64,000 nucleotides of DNA. Source: Chryseobacterium sp. MEBOG06. GTDB lineage: Bacteria; Bacteroidota; Bacteroidia; Flavobacteriales; Weeksellaceae. The stretch covers positions 1,674,001 through 1,738,000 of the forward strand of contig NZ_CP084580.1 in the NCBI RefSeq assembly GCF_021869765.1, given 5' to 3'. The notes beneath the pieces were generated by a model. The model was given only the letters and a program-made list of their open reading frames with translations. It made no database searches and was not told the origin of the DNA. This document shows, piece by piece, positions 17,453-25,354 of the stretch. How positions within the stretch are numbered: position 1 is the stretch's first letter; each line of letters opens with the position of its first letter. Both the position numbers and the translations under genes were made by a program.

Positions 17453-18907
17453 ATGGATGATAATTTAATGATGTTATGGCAGAAATGCCTTCAGTTTATG
17501 CGTGATAATTTAAACGCAGCTGAAGACAATTCTGACCTAAAAAAACTTGAAAAATCTTTCGATATGTTATTTGATAAGGTGCAGCCACTTTCATTAGTAG
17601 CTAATAACCTTACACTTATCGTACCGAGTGATTTTTACAAGGAATATATTGAGGATAATTATCTGTCCTTACTTTCTGCTGCCCTAAAGAAAAATATTGG
17701 AAAAGGAGTGAAATTATGGTATTCAGTAATGGAAAACAGACCAAAAGGTCTTGAAAAGCCAGTTACCATGAATATGAAGGGACAAAGTGTTCCTACCCCA
17801 AAAACACAGGAGACAATGCCACAAGGATTCTCAGCTAATATTGTAAACCCTTTTGTGGTTCCTGGAATTAGAAAAGTAAATATAGACTCAAACCTGAAAC
17901 CGGATTATTCTTTTGACAGCTATGTGGAAGGAGAAAGTAATAAATTTGCCGCTACCGTAGCAAGATCTATCGCTAAAAGGCCCGGAGCAACTGCATTTAA
18001 CCCCTTATTCTTATATGGTGGATATGGAGTTGGAAAAACACACTTAGGCCAGGCTGTGGGTCTGGAAGTGAAAAATCAGTTTCCGGACAAAGTAGTTCTT
18101 TATCTGTCATCTGAAAAGTTTATTCAGCAGTTTATCTCTGCGGCTAAAGCACACAAGCAGACAGAATTTGCTAATTTCTATCAAATGGTAGATGTATTGA
18201 TTATTGATGATATTCAGTTCCTATCAGGAAAATCAGCTACACAAGACAGTTTCTTCCATATTTTTGACCACCTGCACCAAAACGGAAAACAGATCATCCT
18301 TACTTCAGATAAAGCTCCGGCAGATATTATGGATATTCAGGACAGGATTGTTTCCCGATTCAAATGGGGACTTTCTGCAGAAATAAAATCTCCTGATTTA
18401 TCCACAAGAAGACAGATTATTGAAGATAAACTAAGCAGAGACGGAATTGTTCTTCCGGGCGATATGCTTGATTTCCTTGCCGCAGAAGCAAAAACCAATG
18501 TAAGAGAACTGATCGGGGTTATCAACTCCGTGATTGCATATTCAACAGTATATAAGAGAGATTTAAGTCTTGAATTACTGAAGGAAACAATTAATAGAAT
18601 TGCTGCCAACCAGAAGAAAGTGATCAATATTCCTTATATCCAGGATGTGGTATGCGACTATTTCGGAATCAAAAAAGAACAGCTTTTATCAAAGACAAGA
18701 AAAAGAGAGATCGCATTACCAAGACAACTTGCGATGTACTTCTCCAAAGCATTTACCAATTCAACATTTACTAAGATTGGTGAAGAAATGGGAGGAAAAG
18801 ATCACTCAACAGTAATGTATGCTTGTGATACGATCAAAGATGTATCAAAAATTGATAAAGAAATTAAGAAATACGTTAAAGACCTTACAGAAAGAATCAA
18901 ACAATAG
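17453..18907 (+). CDS. dnaA: Chromosomal replication initiator protein DnaA
   Basis: 484 residues with all four domains. Domain I is the N-terminal 100 residues; AAA+ domain III opens NPLFLYGGYGVGKTHLGQAVG (Walker A) with Walker B VLIIDDIQFL; domain IV carries the DNA-binding signature KDHSTVMYACDTI. It binds DnaA boxes and opens the origin. Neighbours are not dnaN or gyrB, and no DnaA-box cluster is seen, so the origin is probably elsewhere. A terminator follows. Confidence 0.97.
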   Translation: MDDNLMMLWQKCLQFMRDNLNAAEDNSDLKKLEKSFDMLFDKVQPLSLVANNLTLIVPSDFYKEYIEDNYLSLLSAALKKNIGKGVKLWYSVMENRPKGLEKPVTMNMKGQSVPTPKTQETMPQGFSANIVNPFVVPGIRKVNIDSNLKPDYSFDSYVEGESNKFAATVARSIAKRPGATAFNPLFLYGGYGVGKTHLGQAVGLEVKNQFPDKVVLYLSSEKFIQQFISAAKAHKQTEFANFYQMVDVLIIDDIQFLSGKSATQDSFFHIFDHLHQNGKQIILTSDKAPADIMDIQDRIVSRFKWGLSAEIKSPDLSTRRQIIEDKLSRDGIVLPGDMLDFLAAEAKTNVRELIGVINSVIAYSTVYKRDLSLELLKETINRIAANQKKVINIPYIQDVVCDYFGIKKEQLLSKTRKREIALPRQLAMYFSKAFTNSTFTKIGEEMGGKDHSTVMYACDTIKDVSKIDKEIKKYVKDLTERIKQ

Positions 18908-18936
18908 ATCACACTGTAAAGCAAAGATAAATTGAA

Positions 18937-18966
18937 ATGAAGAATAGTTGTATTCTTCATTTTTTA
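18937..18966 (+). terminator. Intrinsic terminator of dnaA
   Basis: A perfect 10-bp stem (ATGAAGAATA / TATTCTTCAT) with a GTTG tetraloop and a T-tract. Confidence 0.88.
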
Positions 18967-18976
18967 TTTAGTTTTG
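18948..18976 (+). promoter_or_regulatory. Promoter of the protein tyrosine phosphatase gene
   Basis: TTG (18948-18950), 18-nt spacer, TAGTTTTG (18969-18976). Its -33 element lies inside the loop of the dnaA terminator, so the two signals overlap. Confidence 0.55.
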
Positions 18977-19025
18977 TGAAAGTAAATAAACCTTTTAATC
19001 CTTTTTATCTTTTAAATGAGAGCTT

Positions 19026-19490
19026 ATGAAAATATTAATGGTCTGTTTAGGTAATATATGCAGAAGCCCTTTAGCAGAAGGAATTATGAAAGCAAAACTG
19101 CCGGATAATTTTGTTGTTGATTCTGCCGGAACCATTTCTATGCATGAAGGAGAGCATCCTGACAGGAGAGCTGTTAAAGTAGCAGCCAACCATGATGTCA
19201 ATATATCCGAACAAAGATCAAGACCTATCACAAAAGCTGATTTCAGGACGTTTGATAAGATCTACTGTATGGATACTTCGGTATACAAAGAAGTTTTATC
19301 CAGAACAGAAAACGAGGAAGACCGTCAAAAAGTTTCATTATTTTTAGAAGCTGCCGGAAAAGATAAAAATGCCGATGTTCCGGATCCATATTGGGGCGGA
19401 ATGGAAGATTTTGAAAAGGTTTTTCAGCTATTGAATGCCGGTTGTGACGAAATAGCAGTTCATTTGACCAGTCCGACCCATCATATATAA
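19026..19490 (+). CDS. Low-molecular-weight protein tyrosine phosphatase
   Basis: 154 residues, full length. The P-loop VCLGNICRSPLAEG (Cys7 nucleophile, Arg13) and the general-acid segment DVPDPYWGG are intact. It acts in the cytoplasm on phosphotyrosine or low-molecular-weight substrates; no tyrosine kinase gene is adjacent. The methylase gene follows after 23 nt, probably in one transcript. Confidence 0.93.
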   Translation: MKILMVCLGNICRSPLAEGIMKAKLPDNFVVDSAGTISMHEGEHPDRRAVKVAANHDVNISEQRSRPITKADFRTFDKIYCMDTSVYKEVLSRTENEEDRQKVSLFLEAAGKDKNADVPDPYWGGMEDFEKVFQLLNAGCDEIAVHLTSPTHHI

Positions 19491-19513
19491 TTCATAATTT
19501 TAATTAATTTCCC

Positions 19514-20212
19514 ATGCTTTTTTTACTCCCTGCTTACTTATCAGAAAATACTTCTATCAATCATTTTTCTCCTGTCTTAAAGGATTATATCATGCAGACA
19601 GATTATTTTTTCGTGGAAAATGAAAAGACAGCCAGAAAAGTTGTTAAATTTTTTGCTCCCGAAAAAAAACAGTCTGATTTGAAATTATTTCTGCTGGATA
19701 AGTATACTGAAAATGCAGATATCAAAGAAGCCCAGGAGCTAATGCTGAAAGGGCAGGACTTTGGGTTGCTTTCAGAAGCAGGTCTCCCTTGTATTGCTGA
19801 CCCCGGAAATCTTATCGTAAAATGGTGCCATGAGAAAAATATCAGAGTGATCCCAATTTCAGGGCCTTCATCTATTATTCTTGCGCTGATCTCCAGTGGA
19901 TTCAATGGGCAGGAATTTACCTTCAATGGTTATCTTCCGATTGAGAAAGGAGAGAAAAAGAAACAGATCCTGAATCTCGAAAGTCTTGTCCAGAAAACGG
20001 GCTATTCGCAGATCTTCATGGAAACACCATATAGAAACAACCCGCTTTTTGAGGATTTGTGCAAGTTTTTATCACCAAATACAAAGCTTTGTATCGCTGC
20101 TAATATCAACGATCCTGAGCATGAATTCATTAAGACAAAAACAATTAAAGACTGGCAGAAACAAAAGCCCGAACTTCATAAAATTCCTGCCGTTTTTGTT
20201 CTGGGAAAATAA
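19514..20212 (+). CDS. SAM-dependent methylase, tetrapyrrole/RsmI family (short form)
   Basis: 232 residues of the tetrapyrrole-methylase fold. LLSEAGLPCIADPGNLIVKWCHEKNIRVIPISGPSSIILALISSGF holds the RsmI-type SAM/substrate motifs (AG-P-x-IADPG and the GPSS loop). It lacks the small C-terminal domain of 280-residue RsmI, and so may be a distinct paralogue rather than the 16S rRNA C1402 ribose methylase. Cotranscribed with the phosphatase gene upstream. Confidence 0.8.
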   Translation: MLFLLPAYLSENTSINHFSPVLKDYIMQTDYFFVENEKTARKVVKFFAPEKKQSDLKLFLLDKYTENADIKEAQELMLKGQDFGLLSEAGLPCIADPGNLIVKWCHEKNIRVIPISGPSSIILALISSGFNGQEFTFNGYLPIEKGEKKKQILNLESLVQKTGYSQIFMETPYRNNPLFEDLCKFLSPNTKLCIAANINDPEHEFIKTKTIKDWQKQKPELHKIPAVFVLGK

Positions 20213-20690
20213 ACGAAACTTCCTTCTGGTTAATAAATTAACAGGAATATTTTATACTTACAAGCTGGGTATTGGTCATCAGGATCAGTATCCCGGCTTT
20301 TTTTATGTATTAGAGTTTTCATTAATTCCCTGGAAATCATGGAACTTACTTTATTTTCAGTTTCATCTTCTCTCTTCCGGTTTTTTTATCACCACTTAAA
20401 TTAAATTTATTTCAACAATATGTGATTAATTTACTTGATTTTTCCTATTTTTATGTTTTAAAATATTATGATTATATATTAATAATAATATGTTATAAAT
20501 TGCTATTTTGTGTTTTAACGTCATGTATTAACTGATTTATTTTGTTTATTTCAGTTTTTATTAAATAATTTATAATTTAAAAAGCTTTAAGCCAATAGGC
20601 TTCATATTTCTTTAGTTATTTAGAGTATAATAATTAAAAATTTATTTTTTATAAAATAGATCCAATAAAATCAACACCAAATATTTAAAT
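20213..20690. other. AT-rich gap with a terminator and no gene
   Basis: 478 bases, strongly A+T rich after 20400. It contains the terminator at 20262-20307 and the probable promoter region of the LPMO gene, for which I could not find a full TAnnTTTG match. The inverted motif AAAGCTTTAAGCCAATAGGCTT is near 20580-20605. No ORF or known RNA. Confidence 0.5.
20262..20307 (+). terminator. Probable terminator of the phosphatase/methylase operon
   Basis: AAGCTGGGTAT ... GTATCCCGGCTT stem with a 15-nt loop and a T-tract. Confidence 0.7.
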
Positions 20691-22490
20691 ATGATTACAC
20701 GTAAAATTTTTTTTCCGGTATTGCTCATGCTGGCGATGCTGGTACCTTCTTTTATTCATCTGTCTGCACACGGATATGTACTAAGTCCTGCCTCAAGAGG
20801 ATATCAGGGAAGTCTGGATAAGGCTGCACTTGGCTATTCTGTAGCATTCGGAAAATATGGTTCTGTTATTAATGAGCCTGGTTCTCTGGAAGCACCAAAA
20901 GGCTTTCCTGCAATGGGTCCGGCAGATGGAAAGATTGCTTCTGCTAATGGAAGTATAGGGGGAGACACTACACTGGATCTCCAAACTGCTGACCGTTGGA
21001 AGAAAACCAATATCACCACGGGTGTCAATGCCTTTATCTGGAAATATCTGGCTTATCATGCAACTGCAAAATGGCATTATTACATGACAAAGCAAGGATG
21101 GGATCCTAATAAACCTATTTCCCGTCAGGATCTTGAGCTCATTGGTACGGTCACCCATAACGGTACACCACCGCAGGATAATGTTTCTCATCAGATTACA
21201 GTTCCTGCTAACCGTACGGGTTACCATATAATTTTAGCGGTTTGGGATGTAGCTGATACTACAAATGCATTTTATAATGTTATTGATGTTAACGTAACTT
21301 CTGGAACAGGAGTTTCAGCACCTGCCACTCCTACAGGATTAACACAGGTAGGAGTAACAAGTTCTTCTGCCAAAATAAGTTGGATGCCACAGCCAGATGC
21401 AGTATCTTATGCTGTTTTCCGCAACGGACAAAGCATTCAGCAGGTAAGCATGGCTGCATTTGAAGATACCGGCTTAACTGCGAATACGGTTTATACGTAT
21501 GAAATACAGGCGAAAGGTTCTTCAGGGCTCACTTCAGGGAAAAGCACACCACTCAATATAAAAACGAACAGTGAGGGTATTCCGGAAAAACCCATAGCAC
21601 CGTCAAATCTTCACTCGATGGGGACTACTGAAAACTCAGTTTCATTAATGTGGATGGCTTCGACCCATACACAAGGTATTAAAAACTATCAGGTATTTGA
21701 AAATGGGATCAAAGTAGGAGAAACCGTACAAACAAACTTTTCACGAGTAGGATTAGCACAAGACACGGAATATCTTTATACTGTAAGATCTGTTGCGATG
21801 AACGATCAGATTTCTGATATGAGTAATGATTTAAAAGTCAAAACTAAGATGATTACACCTGGGAATGGTCAGACGTATTGTGGAGCAGAACAGTATAATG
21901 CTGCTAATGCATATCCTACAGCTGGGGCAAAAGTTTTTTATGCCTGTAAAATCTGGAAAAATAAATGGTATGCTAATCCGGGAGAACTTCCAGGTACAAA
22001 TATGGTATGGGAGGAAATAAATGTATGTACAGAAGGTCCCGGCTGTCAGTCAAGCGGTCCGGTTACCTATTGTGGTGCACAAGAATATAATCCGGCAAAA
22101 ACATATCCAACAGCAGGAACAAAGGTTTTCTATGCCTGCAAAATATGGGAAAATAAATGGTATGCTAATCCAGGAGAAAATCCGGGAAGTAATCCTGTCT
22201 GGAAAGTAATCGATGCCTGCACTGAAGGTCCGGGTTGTACATCCGGTCTTACAAGTAAAGAAGACAGTTTTTCAGTAATTGTATCTGATCATCTGATCAG
22301 TTTTTCACCGGAAGACTATTATGGAAAAATGAGTAGAGTGGATGTGATTAATCCTGCTGGACTTCAGATGCTTTCTTCTGTTAACCCAACACAGAGCAGT
22401 ATTAATATAAGTCATCTGCAAGCCGGAATTTATTTTGTGAGAATTCATTATAAAGATGGAAGCAGCATTACGAAAACGATCCGAAAGTAA
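20691..22490 (+). CDS. AA10 lytic polysaccharide monooxygenase, multimodular, T9SS-secreted
   Basis: 599 residues. A signal peptide ends SA|HGYV, leaving His27 as the new N-terminus; with His123 (YLAYHATAKW) it forms the copper histidine brace, and Phe194 in DTTNAFYNVIDV fits the chitin-type AA10 axial position. Order: AA10 domain 27-203, two fibronectin III domains (about 210-293 and 300-385), two tandem CBM5/12-like modules (about 395-450 and 457-512, each starting YCGA and carrying KxWxNKWYANPGE), then a type IX secretion sorting domain (about 525-599, ending GIYFVRIHYKDGSSITKTIRK). It oxidatively cleaves crystalline polysaccharide, chitin being most likely. Single gene, no adjacent chitinase. 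Confidence 0.95.
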   Translation: MITRKIFFPVLLMLAMLVPSFIHLSAHGYVLSPASRGYQGSLDKAALGYSVAFGKYGSVINEPGSLEAPKGFPAMGPADGKIASANGSIGGDTTLDLQTADRWKKTNITTGVNAFIWKYLAYHATAKWHYYMTKQGWDPNKPISRQDLELIGTVTHNGTPPQDNVSHQITVPANRTGYHIILAVWDVADTTNAFYNVIDVNVTSGTGVSAPATPTGLTQVGVTSSSAKISWMPQPDAVSYAVFRNGQSIQQVSMAAFEDTGLTANTVYTYEIQAKGSSGLTSGKSTPLNIKTNSEGIPEKPIAPSNLHSMGTTENSVSLMWMASTHTQGIKNYQVFENGIKVGETVQTNFSRVGLAQDTEYLYTVRSVAMNDQISDMSNDLKVKTKMITPGNGQTYCGAEQYNAANAYPTAGAKVFYACKIWKNKWYANPGELPGTNMVWEEINVCTEGPGCQSSGPVTYCGAQEYNPAKTYPTAGTKVFYACKIWENKWYANPGENPGSNPVWKVIDACTEGPGCTSGLTSKEDSFSVIVSDHLISFSPEDYYGKMSRVDVINPAGLQMLSSVNPTQSSINISHLQAGIYFVRIHYKDGSSITKTIRK

Positions 22491-22514
22491 TAACGAAAAT
22501 TTAGAATAAGAATA

Positions 22515-22543
22515 AAAACCACTTTGTCATCAAGGTGGTTTTA
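22515..22543 (+). terminator. Intrinsic terminator of the LPMO gene
   Basis: AAAACCACTTTG / CAAGGTGGTTTT with TCAT loop, 25 nt past the stop codon. Confidence 0.88.
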
Positions 22544-22604
22544 TTCTACGAAAAGGTCATCCTTTTTTAGCTCTTCCGGTAAAAATATTTAACAGCCCTT
22601 AACA

Positions 22605-22708
22605 CGGTTATTGCATTATTTTTGTTCTTTAACATCATACTGGAAACAGTACAATTAAATTGTTGATAATGCAATAGAAATCCGGGCATCGAAGATGCCC
22701 GGATTTTT
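22605..22708 (+). ncRNA. Candidate structured small RNA
   Basis: Between the LPMO terminator and the convergent lipoprotein gene there is no + strand ORF, yet a perfect intrinsic terminator (22681-22708) faces +. Upstream are an 11-bp perfect inverted repeat TATTGCATTAT / ATAATGCAATA (22609-22619, 22666-22676), a TATTTTTG box (22617-22624), a boxA-like TGTTCTTTAACA, a hairpin TACTG-GAAA-CAGTA (22638-22651) with a GNRA loop, and ACAATT-A-AATTGT (22651-22663). This is either an about 80-nt RNA starting near 22630 or a longer one closed by the 11-bp stem. It could be a 6S-like or trans-acting RNA; the family is unidentified. Confidence 0.45.
22681..22708 (+). terminator. Strong intrinsic terminator facing + with no + strand gene before it
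   Basis: Perfect 10-bp G+C-rich stem TCCGGGCATC / GATGCCCGGA with GAA loop and TTTTTT; on the minus strand the following T-run is weaker, but it may also end the 22716-23609 transcript. Confidence 0.9.
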
Positions 22709-22715
22709 TACTAAA

Positions 22716-23609
22716 TTAATTTTTATCTTTTTTTCCAGATTTCCATTTCCTCCATAATAGCACAATAAATGGAATGATTAAAAAGAACGGCCATAATGAA
22801 ACCAGTCCCAGCAGAAAACTTACAAAACTGTTCCAGCCTTCAGTAAGGGAATCAATAAAGCGGCTTCCAAAACCGATTTTTGAGGTAGCCGAACTTCTCA
22901 CTTTCTCTTTATATAAGTTCAAATTCAAGGTACTGTAATTCACGCGGTCATCAATAAAACGAAGCCTGCCCTCAGCCACGTCAATCTCATCTTCAAGTTC
23001 TCGGATATTTTCCTGAATTTCAAGCATATCTTTTGTGGTAGCAGCACTTTTAAGCATGTCCCTGTATTTTTCAAGATATATTTTTTTGTTAGCCAGCTTA
23101 ATGGCTACATCAGTATATTCCTCTGTCACATCACTGGATGAAATATTCTTAGACAAAACAGATCCTACTCCGTTTGAAAATGAGCTGATCAATGCATCGA
23201 AATTTTTATGAGGTACACGGATAATCAGAGTAAGATTATCATCCATATCCGTATTTTGAAACTCTTCTTTTTGGATATAAGCATTGTTTTTCCTAATGAT
23301 CTCATTGACTTGGTTCTGTGTTTTTTTAATATCACCCACCTGAATTTTCATATCTCCGTTTTTGATGATTTTTTTAGAGATCGTATCTGTTTTCTTTGGG
23401 GTATAAACTTCTTTGTTGGTTCCATTTTCACCGGAGGCTACCTTCTCAGAAACAGAAAATGGAGGAGGTGCAGGAGTATGTGAAGAAGAAGGTGTTTTAT
23501 CTTCGGTCAGAACTTCCATTAGGTCGGCTTTCACTTCCTGCTTTTCACCACCTGATTTACTGCAATTGATTAGAATAAGACCTGATAACAGGAGAATAAT
23601 TTTTTTCAT
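22716..23609 (-). CDS. DUF4349 lipoprotein
   Basis: 297 residues. Lipobox LILINC (Cys16) after a short signal peptide; a Pro/Ser-rich linker; a DUF4349 domain (IKNGDMKIQVGDIKKTQNQVNEIIRKNNAYIQKEE, then paired strands); a coiled coil around residues 170-215 (MLKSAATTKDMLEIQENIRELEDEIDVAEGRL); and a C-terminal TM segment (LGLVSLWPFFLIIPFIVLLW) followed by Lys-rich residues. An inner-membrane-anchored periplasmic protein of unknown function. Confidence 0.85.
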   Translation of the reverse strand: MKKIILLLSGLILINCSKSGGEKQEVKADLMEVLTEDKTPSSSHTPAPPPFSVSEKVASGENGTNKEVYTPKKTDTISKKIIKNGDMKIQVGDIKKTQNQVNEIIRKNNAYIQKEEFQNTDMDDNLTLIIRVPHKNFDALISSFSNGVGSVLSKNISSSDVTEEYTDVAIKLANKKIYLEKYRDMLKSAATTKDMLEIQENIRELEDEIDVAEGRLRFIDDRVNYSTLNLNLYKEKVRSSATSKIGFGSRFIDSLTEGWNSFVSFLLGLVSLWPFFLIIPFIVLLWRKWKSGKKDKN

Positions 23610-23873
23610 GGGTATGTTAGTTTTTCATGGATATGATCAAAAAGCGTGCTCAAAAATGGTCATTTGTAAAAATTATTAAAATTTAAATCGAAAGAATATT
23701 GAATCTTAATTCAATAAATAGCTCTAAAACCGACCTGAAAATACGTATCCCAAAGCTGAAATCCCTAAAGCAGGAAAGGGAATTCTATAGAAAGTCATTA
23801 CCCGGAAATACCCATACAATATGCCCATTAAAATATAAGTAAATACATGATCAGAAGTAAAAGTCCTTACTGG

Positions 23874-24347
23874 TTAATATCTGATTCCTGTTTTCTTCAG
23901 AATAAATCCAAGGAGCCATATAGGGCCTACCAGTAAAAATTGAATATCTTGTATGAAAGAAGGCTTTTTTCCTTCTATCTTATGGCCTATAAACTGGAAA
24001 ATCCATGTTATTACAAAGACAATTAAGTAGACCATCCATGACTGTTTTTCAAAATGAATATTGGTAAGATAGATGAAATGCTCCGCCAAAAACATCATGA
24101 AGATCATAATAATACTGATGCGTAAAGAAAGTCTGAGATAAAATAAACTGATAAATATTACTGTAATCATACTCATTATACTGACGCATCCAAAATAAGA
24201 AATGCAGAAATGAGGTGCCGGAATAAGAGATACAAATCCCAGAATAGTCCAGAAAATAAGGGGTACGCAGATCCAGTGAATAAATTTGTTGGTAGCATTT
24301 CTATGGCTTTTGCTATATTCTGCAAATAATAAATCAACCTTTCTCAT
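23874..24347 (-). CDS. Mpo1-like (DUF962) membrane protein
   Basis: 157 residues with about five hydrophobic segments. The N-terminal FAEYSKSHRNATNKFIHWICVPLIFW matches the YxxxHxNxxN...HxxxxP pattern of Mpo1/DUF962 proteins, whose yeast member is an Fe(II)-dependent dioxygenase of 2-hydroxy fatty acids, with His residues binding iron. The second His pair is less clear. A role in sphingolipid/2-hydroxy-fatty-acid turnover is plausible for a sphingolipid-making Bacteroidota, but is inferred. Confidence 0.8.
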   Translation of the reverse strand: MRKVDLLFAEYSKSHRNATNKFIHWICVPLIFWTILGFVSLIPAPHFCISYFGCVSIMSMITVIFISLFYLRLSLRISIIMIFMMFLAEHFIYLTNIHFEKQSWMVYLIVFVITWIFQFIGHKIEGKKPSFIQDIQFLLVGPIWLLGFILKKTGIRY

Positions 24348-24384
24348 AGTAGCGGGATTTGAGATACGCTAAAATAATAAAATT

Positions 24385-24415
24385 TTGTAATCACTGATAA
24401 GTTTGCTTACATTTG
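24385..24415 (+). promoter_or_regulatory. Promoter of the AraC-family regulator gene (leaderless)
   Basis: TTG (24385-24387), 20-nt spacer, TACATTTG (24408-24415). The ATG at 24420 is only 5 nt beyond the -7 box, so transcription should start at or next to the start codon. Confidence 0.7.
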
Positions 24416-24419
24416 TGTT

Positions 24420-25265
24420 ATGTCTGCCTTAGAAAAGTTCGGAGTTGAAATTTTTACGCAACGTAATATTTTCGAAAGAATCGCTGTCGATAAACCTTTC
24501 CGTCCTGATAATCCTGCGTTTATTTTTATTAAATCCGGAACTATAAAACTCCGCCAGCACTTCAGTGATCTGGAAGTTTCTGCCAATATGTTTATGGTAA
24601 CAGACCCGCAGACGATCTACGAAGTAGTTTCTGTAACTGATGATTTTCAATCCCGCATGGTTTCTTACAAAAGAGAATTCATCTCTGCCCTGTCATTAAA
24701 GTTTAACCGATTGATTACTTACCGCTATTTCAGGCAGCAGATGAACAAAGGAGTGCCTTTTCCTGAAAATGAGATGGAAGTAGTCTGGAAAAGTGTTAAT
24801 TTCCTGAAATATATTCTGGATTCTGATACAGAAATGCTTTATAAGAAAGAAATGGTAGAACATCTTTTCTCCGTTTTTTGTTATCAGATGGCAGGAATTA
24901 TTTCTAAAGAAGATAACAATTCCCTGAACCAAATGTCCAGACAGGAAGAAATCGTATTTGTATTTCTTACCGATCTTGCAGAACATCACCTTACAGAGCG
25001 TAGTGTTGAGTTTTATGCCGAACGGCAGTCGATTACAACCAGACATCTTTCGTCGGTAGTGAAGTCTATCACGGGTAAGTCGGCCAGTCATATCATTGCG
25101 TTGATTGTTATCAATGAAGCCAAAGTGCTTTTAAACTCTTCCAATAAACCGGTTTCAGAGATTTCTTCTATCCTTGGTTTTAGTGATCAATACTCATTTT
25201 CTCACTTCTTTAAAAAACATCTGGAGGTAAGTCCTACCCAGTACAGACATCAGTTCGAAAGTTAA
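24420..25265 (+). CDS. AraC-family transcriptional regulator
   Basis: 281 residues: an N-terminal cupin-like sensor part (about 1-160) and a C-terminal pair of helix-turn-helix motifs (SITTRHLSSVVKSITGKSASHII and KPVSEISSILGFSDQYSFSHFFKKHLEVSPTQYR). It lies 89 nt upstream of the TolC/HlyD/MFS efflux genes in the same direction and is the natural candidate to control them; the inducer is unknown. Confidence 0.9.
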   Translation: MSALEKFGVEIFTQRNIFERIAVDKPFRPDNPAFIFIKSGTIKLRQHFSDLEVSANMFMVTDPQTIYEVVSVTDDFQSRMVSYKREFISALSLKFNRLITYRYFRQQMNKGVPFPENEMEVVWKSVNFLKYILDSDTEMLYKKEMVEHLFSVFCYQMAGIISKEDNNSLNQMSRQEEIVFVFLTDLAEHHLTERSVEFYAERQSITTRHLSSVVKSITGKSASHIIALIVINEAKVLLNSSNKPVSEISSILGFSDQYSFSHFFKKHLEVSPTQYRHQFES

Positions 25266-25294
25266 AATCTTACATTTGAACATCTTTTTCCAAA

Positions 25295-25310
25295 AATCAA
25301 GCATTTGATT
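25295..25310. promoter_or_regulatory. Inverted repeat overlapping the -33 box of the efflux promoter
   Basis: AATCAA-GCAT-TTGATT is a perfect 6-bp inverted repeat; its right half overlaps TTTG (25304-25307), the -33 element of the efflux promoter. This is where a regulator would block or recruit RNA polymerase. Confidence 0.4.
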
Positions 25311-25334
25311 GATTTTGTTGTTCTCCTAACTTTG
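25304..25334 (+). promoter_or_regulatory. Promoter of the tripartite efflux operon
   Basis: TTTG (25304-25307), 19-nt spacer, TAACTTTG (25327-25334): full consensus, followed by a short leader to the start at 25355. Confidence 0.78.
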
Positions 25335-25354
25335 CATCTGTAAAACAAGGTAAA

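Noticed and set aside
18390..18410. TTATCCACA, a DnaA-box sequence, inside dnaA
   Set aside because: A single box in a coding region with no cluster nearby is not evidence of an origin.
20793..21227. 144-residue minus-strand ORF inside the LPMO gene
   Set aside because: Lies antisense to the strongly conserved AA10 domain and has no recognisable motif or start signal.
23725..23873. Open frame of about 49 codons just after the Mpo1-like stop codon, in the same frame
   Set aside because: No start near its beginning and chance is likely in 150 bp; I could not tell a read-through extension from a random frame.
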